From contig CAJFCV020000006.1 in assembly GCA_904066235.2 (NCBI GenBank), forward strand, positions 7,254,001 through 7,318,000: 64,000 nucleotides of DNA, read 5' to 3'. Origin of the DNA: Bursaphelenchus xylophilus. Lineage: Eukaryota; Nematoda; Chromadorea; Rhabditida; Aphelenchoididae. Made by a program: the position numbers and the translations under genes. Of this stretch, positions 11,395 through 21,175 are shown piece by piece (position 1 is the first letter of the stretch; each line of letters opens with the position of its first letter). The notes beneath the pieces were generated by a model that did no database searches, was not told the origin of the DNA, and was given only the letters and a program-made list of their open reading frames with translations.

Positions 11395-12494
11395 ATGGCA
11401 TCAAACGGGGATTGGTGTTTGATCGAATCAGATCCTGGCGTGTTCACGGAACTGATTAGGAACTTTGGAGTGTCTGGTGTTCAAGTCGAAGAATTATATA
11501 CGCTCGAATTGGATCATCTCAGAGAACTGGCGTAGGGTTTAAATCACATTTTAATCTTGATTTTTAGTCCCATCCATGGCCTGATCTTCCTGTTTAAATA
11601 TCATGTTGGGGAAGAACCCACTGGTCAAGTTGTTCCTAATGCTAGTGGTGTTTACTTCGCTCAGCAAGTGATCAGCAATGCCTGTGCTACTCAAGCCATT
11701 CTAAATCTGCTTCTGAATGTTAAGAGTGATGAGGTTAATCTCGGAAATATATTGGAACAGTTTTACGCTTTCTCCAAGGATATGGATCCCGCTGTAAGTT
11801 CTCTTTTTATAATCTTTATATTAATTTACAGAGTCGTGGACTTTGTCTTTCCAACAGTGAGGAGATCCGCAAGTATCACAATGCCTTCAGCCGTCCAGCA
11901 TTGGTGGAGATCGAGGGGCCTCAGAAAGGGAAGGAAGATGCCTATCATTTCGTTACCTACGTTCCTGTAAACGGCCATGTCTACGAATTGGACGGTTTGA
12001 AAGACGGTCCTGTTGATATCGGAAAAATCCCTGAAGGCAAAGATTGGCTGGATGTTGTGCACGGCACTCTGAATGCGAGAATTGAGCGGTAGGAATTATC
12101 AATTAACGGTAATAAAGTTTTGTTTAGACATACTCATTCTGAGATCACATTCAACTTGATGGCTGTAGTCGCGGACCGGAAACAAAAGTACGAAAAAGAA
12201 CTCACTCTGCTGGAATCGGTAGGCTCAGCGTGCAGGAGAAATTTTGAATTATTTTAGTCTGATATCAACGAGGAAGAGAAGGCCAACCAACGTTGTCGTC
12301 TTCAAATGGCCATCCAAGAAGAGCAAGAGAAGATGACTCGTTATAAAGACGAGAATATCAGACGTCGTCATAATTACACTCCCTTTATAGTCGAATTATT
12401 GAAGGCACTGGCCAAAGAAAACAAGTTGAATGGATTGCTAGAGAAGGCCGCAAAGGAAGCTTCTGATCGTCAGAAGGCTCAGAAAAGCACTTAA
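11395..12494 (+). CDS. ubh-4: Ubiquitin C-terminal hydrolase UCHL5/UCH37
   Basis: Five exons (11395-11531, 11568-11793, 11832-12088, 12128-12218, 12258-12494) encode 315 residues, close to the roughly 329 of human UCHL5. The peptidase C12 fold opens with [17 protein letters not shown]. Catalytic residues are present: Gln79 in YFAQQV, Cys85 in SNACATQA, His160 in [11 protein letters not shown] and Asp175 in [10 protein letters not shown]. The C-terminal ULD-type helix region, with [20 protein letters not shown], is the part that docks on the proteasome receptor Rpn13 (and on INO80 components in mammals). Expected role: trimming ubiquitin chains on the 26S proteasome. It lies 114 bp after PRPF38B on the same strand. 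Confidence 0.97.
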
Positions 12495-12582
12495 TTTATA
12501 TTGTGGAATCTAAATTGAATAAAATATGCATTCTCACAAAGTTCAGTGTTTGGAAATGTGATGTAAATTTCACAATCGGGGA

Positions 12583-12726
12583 ATGGCGTTCTTCACTAAT
12601 CTGCATTTGAGAAGATTTCTAGCAGAAGAACGGTCGGTTGGCAGCGTGTCTAATCAAGGCATTCTTTGTACGAAGAAAATAGGTATCCTTGAAGACATCA
12701 GCGGGATCTCATCGGATATCATATAA
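12583..12726 (+). CDS. Possible 47-aa small ORF between UCHL5 and PTP
   Basis: An uninterrupted ATG-to-TAA frame starting MAFFTNLHLRRFLAEERS in the 274-bp gap between two genes. It ends 41 bp before the PTP start, so it would lie in the intercistronic region or the PTP 5' leader. I do not recognise it, and a frame this short can occur by chance. Confidence 0.2.
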   Translation: MAFFTNLHLRRFLAEERSVGSVSNQGILCTKKIGILEDISGISSDII

Positions 12727-12767
12727 TACGATCATTCCCTCCGGTCCTTAGAATCTGATCTGTGAGA

Positions 12768-14276
12768 ATGTCGGATGAAAAAGCTCGAAAGAAGAAGAAA
12801 GAAAAGCCTGAAGACAAGTAAGTTCTCAAAACTCTACAGTAACCTTTATTTCAGCCCGAGGCAAAGTAAGAAGAAAGAGAACGCGTCCAAGAAGAACAAC
12901 GTTGTGAAGGTCAGGAAAGAATCCCATGAAAAGATCTCTAAGGTCGGCACAGTTCCAGCCGTGGCTTCATCTGAAACTCCTGATCGTGCTATCTTCGATC
13001 CGAATGAAAGACTGGAGTAAGTCTCAACAGTATAGTAACTTCCTGTCTTTAGCCCACGTGAGCCACCTCTTCATGAACAACAAGTTAAGATGCTGAAGAC
13101 CATGGTGACAAACATTATGAATGATGGAATAACAAAACTCAAGGAGGAATATGCGGCTCTCCACAAGTACAAGCCTCCAAATGTGACGAAAGAAGCCCAG
13201 GGTGTGAACAAAAGGTTGAGTCGCTACAAGGACGTCGCTTGCTGGGATCAGACCCGGGTCCGGCTAATCTTCCCTCCAGATATGCCGAACGACTTCATCC
13301 ATGCGAATTACGTTAATCACGAGTTATTTGTGAATCGATTCATTTGCACCCAAGGACCTATGGAGCATACTGTAGTCGACTTCTGGAGAATGGTCTGGCA
13401 AGAACATGTCACCGTAATCATCATGCTCTGCCAATGCTTCGAATTGAAGAAGCCCAAGTGTGCTCAGGTGGGAAAGTGATTGCAATCTCTATTGTTTTAG
13501 TATTGGCCAACTGTTGTCAACACTCCGAAACAAGTCCATCCATTTGTGATCACAGCGACCAACATAGACAACAGCGATCCAAATGTGATTGCCACAGATC
13601 TCCATGTTCAATGTGGAGATATAATCAGACAAGTAGAACATCGTCATTGGATCACTTGGCCGGACAAGACGGTCCCCAAGAATGGAGCTGTGGCTTTCCG
13701 CCTTCTTGCCCATCCCAGAGATTATCGTTTCAATCCGAGTGTTATCCATTGTTCCGCTGGAGTTGGTCGAACAGGAACTCTGCTGATGATTGAATTGATA
13801 ATACAGTAAGTAGAAGTGGTAAAACACTCTTCACATTGCAGACATGTTCTCAACGTGCGACCTATCAGTATTCCCGAGGTCTTGAAGGAGCTGAGAGGTC
13901 AGAGAAGTCAGCTGATCCAGACAGAAGACCAGTATGTGTTCATTCACTTCGCTATGGTACAGTATGCTGTTCTGACCAAAGTGATCACTATGGGAGATTG
14001 CAGGCGTAAGTGCAAACACCCTGATGGTTAAATTTTTTAGACTTTCTGCGGAGTTACGACAAATACCTAAAACAATGTCAAGAAGAAGTCGAAGCCAAGT
14101 TAGCGGCCAAAAAGAAGAAGAAGGCGACTGTTAAAGGTACCGTAAGAAAGAGAGAATCGAAGGAAAAGGAAGAACCCGGAGGCGCCGCGGGAACCCAGAA
14201 TAATCTGGTGAACGCCGTTGGTCATGATGAAGATGATGAACTTTCTCACGTTGAAAGCCCTGAACATAAACCTTAA
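12768..14276 (+). CDS. Classical protein tyrosine phosphatase, cytosolic, nematode type
   Basis: Six exons (12768-12817, 12855-13016, 13053-13467, 13501-13805, 13842-14005, 14041-14276) encode 443 residues. The first 80 or so residues are lysine-rich and disordered. The PTP domain follows: a substrate-recognition-loop-like region RYKDVACWDQTRVRL, DFIHANYV, FICTQGPMEHTVVDFWRMVW, the WPD loop (HWITWPDKTVP) and the P-loop HCSAGVGRTGT with catalytic Cys and Arg, then QTEDQYVFIH. The catalytic residues are intact, so an active enzyme is expected. There is no signal peptide or membrane segment. The tail carries lysine-rich and acidic tracts. Compact PTPs of this layout are greatly expanded in nematodes and many are germline or sperm enriched; that expression is inference here. 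A CCTTAG site 13 bp before the start suits trans-splicing. AATAAA follows the stop. Confidence 0.93.
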
Positions 14277-14398
14277 TAGATATTGGAATAAAAAAGAGTT
14301 CACAGAATTTATATCTCTTGTTAAGTACAGATATGTTTGCTCATAATCTCGGAGAGGCACAGGATTCCTGTGATATCGTAAATCACATATCCGAGGCA

Positions 14399-14970
14399 TC
14401 AGAAGTGAGGTCGTTGTCGTGGATCTGGATCTCCACCTCTCCACTTTCCTGTAGCCGGATGGGGGAAAGTATGGACATTCCGGGCATTGTAGAAGACGAC
14501 ATCTCCATTAGTACGGAGGGAATTACGGAAAGAAGCGCGGATTGCCCTCAGGGCATAACAAGCGACAATCCCAGAACATATGAGGACTGTCAGTAGAAAT
14601 ACACCGACCATTATCCACCTTAACATATGTATATGTTGAGTCATGCAATTTAAAAAGATGAAACTTACATAAAAAACCGCATATCAAACGGTAGACAGAC
14701 ATAGTTCTGGTTGGTGTTGCCGTTGCACTTATCCACATAGACACAATCGTATTTCCCACATCCTTGAACACCTGTAGATCTTATTTAAACAGCTCTGTTA
14801 AAACCCTAACTTGAACACTCTGACTACTTTTAATCTGGAACTGTAACCCTGCTATGTTCAAAAAAGGGGAATTAAGAACCATTTTGTCCATGATTCGTAA
14901 AATAAAAGTGCTTACAAGTCTCCAACGTCTCGTAGCAGGTGAGTTTATCGCCGTAAACCGCGTTACCCAT
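14399..14970 (-). CDS. Small single-pass membrane protein, Cys-rich ectodomain
   Basis: Exons 14916-14970, 14669-14771 and 14399-14618 (reading right to left) join in phase to give 125 residues from the ATG at 14970. The first 50 residues contain several cysteines (LTCYETLETC, GCGKYDC, DKCNGN, YVCLP). A hydrophobic segment IMVGVFLLTVLICSGIVACY follows, then a basic stop-transfer stretch (ALRAIRASFRNSLR) and a short cytoplasmic tail. The reading frame stays open upstream of the ATG to a possible acceptor at about 15025, so a further 5' exon carrying a signal peptide is likely. The cysteine spacing suggests a disulfide-bonded extracellular module, but I do not recognise the family. Confidence 0.7.
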
Positions 14971-15441
14971 TTGAAGAATGGGTTTCCTTGACTCGGTCAC
15001 CTGTTCTCTCTTTCCGTTCCCGGGTACCCTAATCAAGAAAAGGAACAGGAACGGAACGCCAACCCATCAAACATTTAATTCAAACAATTACGACTTATTT
15101 TACTATTATATTAGCTGGATGACAGCTGTTGTGATGGAGCGGCGACAGTTGTCAAAACGGAGGGTTCTCTCACTTCTTAATTGATGCAACTTCGCTCTTC
15201 GTCAGGGAACTGCAATTAATCCAATTAATCATCTGTAATCCAGCCTTAGGCTATGGATTATCACGGGAATAGTCATACATAGAAGAGTCACGTTAATCGA
15301 AACAGATCCAGAAGTTTTATATGCAAAATCACGTGAACGTTCTTTGAAAATAAAATTTAGAACGAGTTAATTAATCAGCTGTCTGTTAAAAGAACACAGG
15401 TTACCTACCACAGCGCCTAAGGCATTAGTCAAGCAGGCTTC

Positions 15442-15908
15442 TTAACTTACTTTGAACTCCATGTTTATTGTGCCAGCGTCGAACCACTTGTCCACTTTCT
15501 CCGTTCTGGTCACATATTGGTCGGGAATACCCAGGTTTACTTTTCTTTGACATGGCTAATCGGATATTATTCTACTCTACTTAAATGAACTTACCACAGC
15601 TCCATCGTCGCAGTCATGGTATACTTTGAAGTGGACATTCATACCAAACATACTACCTACTCCGCCTTGGAGTTCAAAATTGCCTTGAGCATCGGTTTTT
15701 CCAGCGGCCAATTGATCGTCAGTGCCTGAGATTACAATTACAATCTAAGGAAATATTACTCACCGAGCTTGTTCTTATTCCACAATTTGACCTGGGTATC
15801 CTTGAGAGGGACTTTCCCACACAGCAGCTTCCCTTTAATACCTACAGATTGCTGTCTGAAGGCTTCTACAAGAGCCATGTAACAGAGGATAACAATAAGG
15901 GACTTCAT
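15442..15908 (-). CDS. Transthyretin-like secreted protein
   Basis: Three exons (15764-15908, 15595-15725, 15442-15555) encode 129 residues. A signal peptide (MKSLIVILCYMALVEAF) is followed by the TTR-like pattern: VGIKGKLLCGKVPLKDTQVK LW, TDAQGNFELQGG, VYHDCDDG, PCQRKVNLGIPDQYVT and the terminal strand around FDAGTINMEF. This is the large nematode TTR-52-like family of secreted extracellular proteins, not the thyroid hormone carrier. The paired cysteines in LLCGK, HDCDD and PCQRK are the usual family ones. The end is ambiguous: GTAAGT directly after the terminal FK can be read through to a stop two codons later, or used as a donor to an acceptor near 15385 with a short alternative tail. Confidence 0.93.
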
Positions 15909-16244
15909 CTCGACTTCCGATGGTAGACTTGCCTCGGGCCTATTTATTTCACCTGGTCATAAATAATCAGCCACGATAAATAAAAAAGGATAAACAATTC
16001 GCTGAAATGCGATATCTATACGAAGAGCAGACATAATGCAATCTTTGATTGCTAGTAGCGCCAAAACCTAAAAAAATCACACAAAATTAATATTTTGTCA
16101 TCTATCGCCTAATAAAAGGGAGTACTGCAACAGGTAGAAACATATTTATTCTCGGGAGTGAGCAACAACGGTCTTACTAATAGCGTCCCTTCAACGAAGA
16201 TGATAAGGAAATAGGACAGGGGCAACAAAATACAAACGAAACAA

Positions 16245-19200
16245 TTAACTTCCATTCATTTCCAACTGTTTGAGTTCGGCCTCAAGTTCGGGAAGTTTGT
16301 CGAGTTTTTGTCGCTGGTTCAATTCAAGCTTGATCCCATCGGCGGTCTTTTGTTTGAGTTTTTTGATATCTTCGATCTTCTTCTTCAATTTTTGGATTTG
16401 TTTTTCATTGGCCGTCAATTCCACACGAGGCCCAGATGAATTTTGATTGGCACGTGGCGAAGGATCGATACCTGGAGATATAAAGAAATAAATATATAGA
16501 CGATGATTTAAAAATTGCATCGCACAAGTCCATCCGAACCCTGCAAATTTAGTCCAAAGTTGCGCAATCTGACACAACGCGTTGCACAATTTTATGTTTG
16601 TAAAAAGTTCTTGCAGGGTTAGGACAGACCTGTGCGACGAAACTTAAAAATCATCGTCCATATATACTCCGCGCAAAAGGTATTCAAAAATAACCTAAAA
16701 AATGGGAAAAAGTTTTGACTCCCATCAGCGGATGTAACCAAAACTTTTCGCAATCGACGTACTCTGCCTGAATACAAGTTAAATCCATGGGTAAACGAGC
16801 AAATGGATAATTTATAATTCCTGGAAAGAGTTATAGTAAGACTTTCACCATTGAAGGACAGTTCTACAGCAAAAACAATTTAACGCGTTGAATCCTAAAA
16901 TGCAACTAAAAGTTCAACGAAAACTAATTATTAACCTGTATTCAAGTACAGGAGGACGATTGCAAAAGGTTCTGTTTGCATCCGCTGACTTGTTAAACCA
17001 TTTCTCGCGAAGTATACACCAAAAATATAAAAATACTCTTTCGGAGATGAGGGGGAACATATCGGCCGCCTTCAGAGACTACGCCGGCATTCTTGAGGAA
17101 TGTGACGCTATGATCAGGGATGGAGCTGGTCACTCTTCGGTTCTCAATCTTCCTACGCTCGGCATCAGTCAGTTCAATGATCTTGAACTTGTTGAAAATA
17201 CCAGGCGCCGGCTTGAAAACAACCTGTAAAAGATACAAACTGTTCGTGTGGTATGTACATACCTGAGCCATTTCAACGGCCTTTTTTTCGCTATCAACAC
17301 TCAAGTATTCATATTTTAGCTGCCCAGTGTAATGCCAGATCCTGAAATTGTTGTCAACCCGGAGGCGAGGGGAAGTCGTAGCCGTCATAAAATGTTGGCC
17401 ATCAGGTGCCCAGGAGAAATAAGTAGTATTGGGAACCTCCATTTGAACGACTTCGGTCTTCTTCTCCACATCCCACACCTCAATCTTTCCCGCTGCCAAA
17501 TTTCCGAATCCACAAACAGCCAGCAGAGATCCGAATGGATTATAATATACTTCGTTCTTGTGACTCTCACCCAAACACCAGATCGAAGTCGCTCGGAGAT
17601 TGAATACGCATATCTAAACCCGAAAAAATACATTGCTACATGTAGATAAGATGTTGAACGGGACGATTGTGGAAAACGACGGTTGGGAAAGCTAAAAAAC
17701 CCGTGCCCGTCCGTATTGTGGGCATGCCCTTACAATTTTTTAAAATTTCAACCAAAACCAATGTGCACAATATATATGCTTTCAGAAAGAGATGGGACCT
17801 ACTTTTAGACGGGGTATATCCCAGTTCAGAAATTCAGTCATGTTCATGACAAAAATCAAAAAACTTTGAAAAGTACCGAAACTCGGTCGAATATCGTAGA
17901 TATGGAATACTGGGTATGTATGACAAAAACCCGGTTGAGTCTTAGGATTTTGCGTACAATAGGATTCGTTTTATAAGGAAAGTACTTCTATCGGGTATGG
18001 AGTTACAGGTCGAGAAATGTATCAAAAAAATCGTATATGTAAAGCGGATAAATTCAAAGAAAGAAGTTGTCAGCTTCGAACTTGAATGCCAAAACTTTCT
18101 TCAATGAAAGATTTTTACAGTAAAAAACACCTGGTTTTGGTAATTTTTGACACTAATGGAAATTTACTCTATAAAATATTTAAAATCTTGTTGGTACATT
18201 CAACAGGCCACTTTCCATTTTTCTTGGAAACCGATCGCTAACGAAAAAACATCGGAACACCATGCAGGCACAATTATTTTAGTTTCCCCAATCGATAAAT
18301 GTATGATAAACTGACCTTAGCAGGCATATATCCGAAACAGGCTATGAAAGACATTCCATTTGGAGACCATTCCAACGAATGAAGGGGACCCTCCTTATTC
18401 AAATGTACTTGAAAACTATCCCCCATCTTCGTCAACAAATACAGGCAACTTATACCATAGTAAGATTGATTCGTTTTATCCACCTCAACAGTCGTTGTAG
18501 CCAAAACAGCGCTTCCCTTGGAATTCCAATTAAAAGAACAGACATCACAATTAAAGGAGGTTTTCTGTGTGATGACTCTTAATTCATCATGAGGATTACG
18601 AAGTTGGATGAGACCGGGTTTACCCTAAAAGAATATAAAGTCAAGAAAACACAAACTTACACCAACTGAAGGAATGAAACAACACAGGGAAGGGTCTAAG
18701 CCTGGGCCTAATTCAAAGGTTTCCAGTCCTTTTATTACACCTTTTCTCGTGAAGCGATCTAAAATTTCAATCCATACATAAAACGTTGTCATAGAACATA
18801 CCAAATTTGTTGTTTTCATAAAAGTGGAGTTCAGATCCGTTCTCCTTTAAAACGCAAAACTTTTCATCAGTGGAAAACTGAGGTTTCCAATTTGCTTGAG
18901 ATTTGCAGATTTTAGCAGCCACCTCCTTTCCATCTCTGATATCATAGAATCTGAGATTGGGCTCGGGCTCTCTTTTCACCCCATCTTCTCCTGTCCTCAT
19001 TCCATAGATCGCATATTGTTGATAAGTAATCAATAGATTTTCGTTCGGAGAAAACGTAAGCTTCATTGTTCGACCAAGACCTTCGATGGCAAACCTCTCT
19101 TTCTTTGATACAACATCGTAACACACAGTCCTATAAATTTTATATTATTCTAGACACAAATCGCACAAGGTTACTCTTCAAAGCAAACCCTTACCTTTTA

Positions 19201-19445
19201 TTATCACAATAGGCAAAAAACCTGCCGCTAGGGCTGAACTGGAAGCAACGACACACTGCATCGTCCTTCGATGAACTAAAGAAAATAAATTGTGCATTTC
19301 TCTTCGAACTCTTACCAATTGAGAGAAAGAATATCTTCTGCGTTTTCTAGTCCTCGTCTAATCTTCAACCCGTTTGCACTTCGATCTAAATACGTAAAAT
19401 ACAAGACAAATTGCACTTACAAGCATAAACCAATTTCTCCGCCAT
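16245..19445 (-). CDS. EIF2A: Eukaryotic translation initiation factor 2A
   Basis: Nine exons (19421-19445, 19316-19385, 19195-19275, 18802-19130, 18661-18758, 18316-18624, 17263-17613, 17037-17223, 16245-16471) join in phase to 558 residues; human eIF2A has 585. The WD-type beta-propeller is clear: CRCFQFSPSGRFFAYCDN, EPNLRFYDIRDGKEVA, VDKTNQSYYGISCLYLL, PLHSLEWSPNGMSFIACF, GFMPAK-like GYMPAK, FGNLAAGKIEVWDVEK, TYFSWAPDGQHFMTATTSPR and NNFRIWHYTG. It ends with the basic coiled-coil C-terminus KQIQKLKKKIEDIKKLKQ. Expected role: GTP-independent delivery of initiator tRNA to the 40S subunit under special conditions. A GTTTTAG acceptor 31 bp before the start suggests trans-splicing. Introns 6 (about 700 bp) and 8 (565 bp, two MITEs) are unusually long for the locus. 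Confidence 0.97.
16498..16660. mobile_element. MITE in the last eIF2A intron
   Basis: Imperfect inverted repeats of about 35 bp: GACGATGATTTAAAAATTG at the left and, inverted, GGACGATGATTTTTAAGTTT at the right. Both continue into a GTCGCACAGG / ATCGCACAAG block and an AACCCTGCAA block. The interior contains TTGCGCAATCTGACACAACG. Non-coding. Confidence 0.7.
16728..16992. mobile_element. Second MITE in the last eIF2A intron
   Basis: Imperfect inverted repeats of about 60 bp: TCAGCGGATGTAACCAAAAC at the left pairs with TCAGCGGATGCAAACAGAAC read from the right end. The similarity continues through GCAATCG and TGAATACARGTTAA. It is adjacent to, but unrelated to, the preceding MITE. Confidence 0.65.
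17660..18310. other. Long eIF2A intron, no gene seen
   Basis: Sequence between eIF2A exons 6 and 7. It begins with GGGACGATTGTGGAAAACG, reminiscent of the GACGATTGGGGAAA ends of the foldback family at 37.9-39.3 kb, so it may hold a degraded copy. No open frame of interest. Confidence 0.4.
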
Positions 19446-19689
19446 TTTTCTGGCTCTCTGGGCACCGGTTCAAACCCTAAAACAAAAAAATCTGGCTAGA
19501 AGTAACGTCGACGTATTCGCGGCTTTCTGAAGGCAACTAACGTAATTGAAAGAGGCGAAAATTTTACTACTAAACATTTCCGGGTTATTTTTTTAGAAAA
19601 CAATATTTGGGCCTTCGAAGAGCAATGGGCGCAGGCTGCGCGACGAACAGATTTTTTGCGTTTCCTTACCTAAAAAAATATATCTACGC

Positions 19690-19895
19690 GTAGCTACGCG
19701 TAGTATCACAGTAGCTACGACCCTACGTACAGTCAAGAATTTTTTTGACTGGGAGGCCTGGAATCGACGTCCCAGTCAAGATTTTTTTTGGCTGTACGTA
19801 GAGTCAGGAATCCCGGGAATCCTGACTGTTCTAACAGTCAAAAAATCCTTGACTGTACGTAGAGTCAGGAATCCCGGGATTCCTTGTCAGACAAC
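19690..19895. repeat. Inverted and direct GTACGTAGAGTCAGGAATCC repeats
   Basis: Begins with palindromic CTACGCGTAGCTACGCGTAG. It continues with alternating CAGTCAAGAATTTTTTTGAC-like hairpins and two copies of GTACGTAGAGTCAGGAATCC. It looks like a small foldback element between eIF2A and the next gene. The remainder of 19446-20518 shows no convincing gene; a 64-codon frame at 19941-20135 has no recognisable features. Confidence 0.6.
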
Positions 19896-20518
19896 TTTTT
19901 GAGCCTTTGCTTGCCTGGCTCTGGATGAGTTCGCCGATTCTTGTCTGAACTCAACGAAATCTGGAAAAAACCCACGCGGATCTTATTTAGCGGGCCCACG
20001 GAAAACCTGGAGTTCCTGCGACGAGCTCCGAAAAACATTAGGTCTCACACGCCTTATATTATAACAGGCATTTGGCCGTCCCGCGATGAATTAAAAAGAA
20101 GCAAGCCGTTCAAAGATGTAGAGCAAGCGTTGTAACCCAATGCTAACAACGGAGACGAAAAGTTTTTTAAAACATACTTCTGACAGAAATTTGTGTATCA
20201 CCATGCCTGATTGAAATTCTCTATGGTAATGGGTGACTTTCACTGACCGTTAGTTCAAGTGATACTGTAGTTTTTCAGAATTGACAAAAATCTGTATTTT
20301 TTAAAGATATCGCAACTTCGTGCTCCGTCGACCCTTTTTTAACGCTTTCTGTGTGCATGAACCCAGAATCGTGTGTTTACATGTCCACTTTTTCACTTAA
20401 AGTCCCTACTTTTTTGGTTTTGATACATTACCCAACATAGGTCAATTTAGTGGCACAGGATTTCATTTGCAATGAACTCAGATGCGGTTTATTTGAATCA
20501 GTGACTGCGTCTATATAT

Positions 20519-21071
20519 CTAGAAATGGTACTGCGAGTTGTTGCTGTCGGCCTCCGAGGCGTTGTATTTGGCGGGTAAGCTTTCGGGTTCCTCAAATTCA
20601 CCACTGGGTCCACTTCGATTCACAAGAGGCTGTTTGATTTTTGATTTCAGTGCTAGTGACACCTACCTCGTAGCTTCCGTAGCCCTGGTTTCCAAAACTG
20701 ACTCCGGCTGAGATAACGGAGACATAAAGCGAAGTGTCAGACTGGTCGGGGTCCAGACAGCTTTGCTTTTCCATTCCTTGAACAAGCTCGACAGCCATCT
20801 GGCGCGTTGGTTCTGGGATCACAGTCAGGGCATATGACAAACGATAAGCCAGAGGAAGGTTATGCTGATCCATTAAGTATACAGATTGGATGGCTTCGTA
20901 AGCCGGGGAATCGGTGTTCTCATACTCATGGTACACACTTTCTTCTTCGGTCGCGGGGGCGGTGCTCGACAGATATGACCTGACGGGCCCAGCGGCGTAG
21001 TAGATGGATGCCTCGGACTTTTCCTCGACGGTAGGTTCATTGAACTCGTTGGAAATGTACACTGAATCCAT
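20519..21071 (-). CDS. Unrecognised acidic protein, downstream partner of ifta-1
   Basis: Two exons (20667-21071 and 20519-20629) separated by a 37-bp intron give 171 residues, starting MDSVYISNEFNEPTVEEKSE. The protein is rich in Ser, Glu, Tyr and Thr. It has no signal peptide or membrane helix and ends EADSNNSQYHF. I do not recognise it. Its start is 105 bp after the WDR35 stop on the same strand. Between them lie AATAAA (complement at 21137-21142) and a CATCTTCAG acceptor (AG at 21107-21108), the layout of a nematode operon. A different-frame upstream ATG lies in the proposed leader. Confidence 0.65.
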
Positions 21072-21106
21072 TGTTCGGTGTTCTCATGGGTTTGCACCAC
21101 CGATCA

Positions 21107-21142
21107 CTGAAGATGTGTTCAATTTTCATCGCAATTTTTATT
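21107..21142 (-). promoter_or_regulatory. Intercistronic poly(A) signal and trans-splice site
   Basis: On the minus strand, AATAAA (21137-21142) is followed about 30 bp later by a pyrimidine-containing acceptor ending CTTCAG at 21107. This matches 3'-end formation of the ifta-1 mRNA coupled to SL trans-splicing of the downstream gene. Confidence 0.55.
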
Positions 21143-21175
21143 TTAGGACTTAATTTAATTTGCATCAACTATTTT

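Noticed and set aside
19941..20135. 64-codon plus-strand frame
   Set aside because: No domain, no splice context, and it lies beside a foldback repeat; most likely chance.
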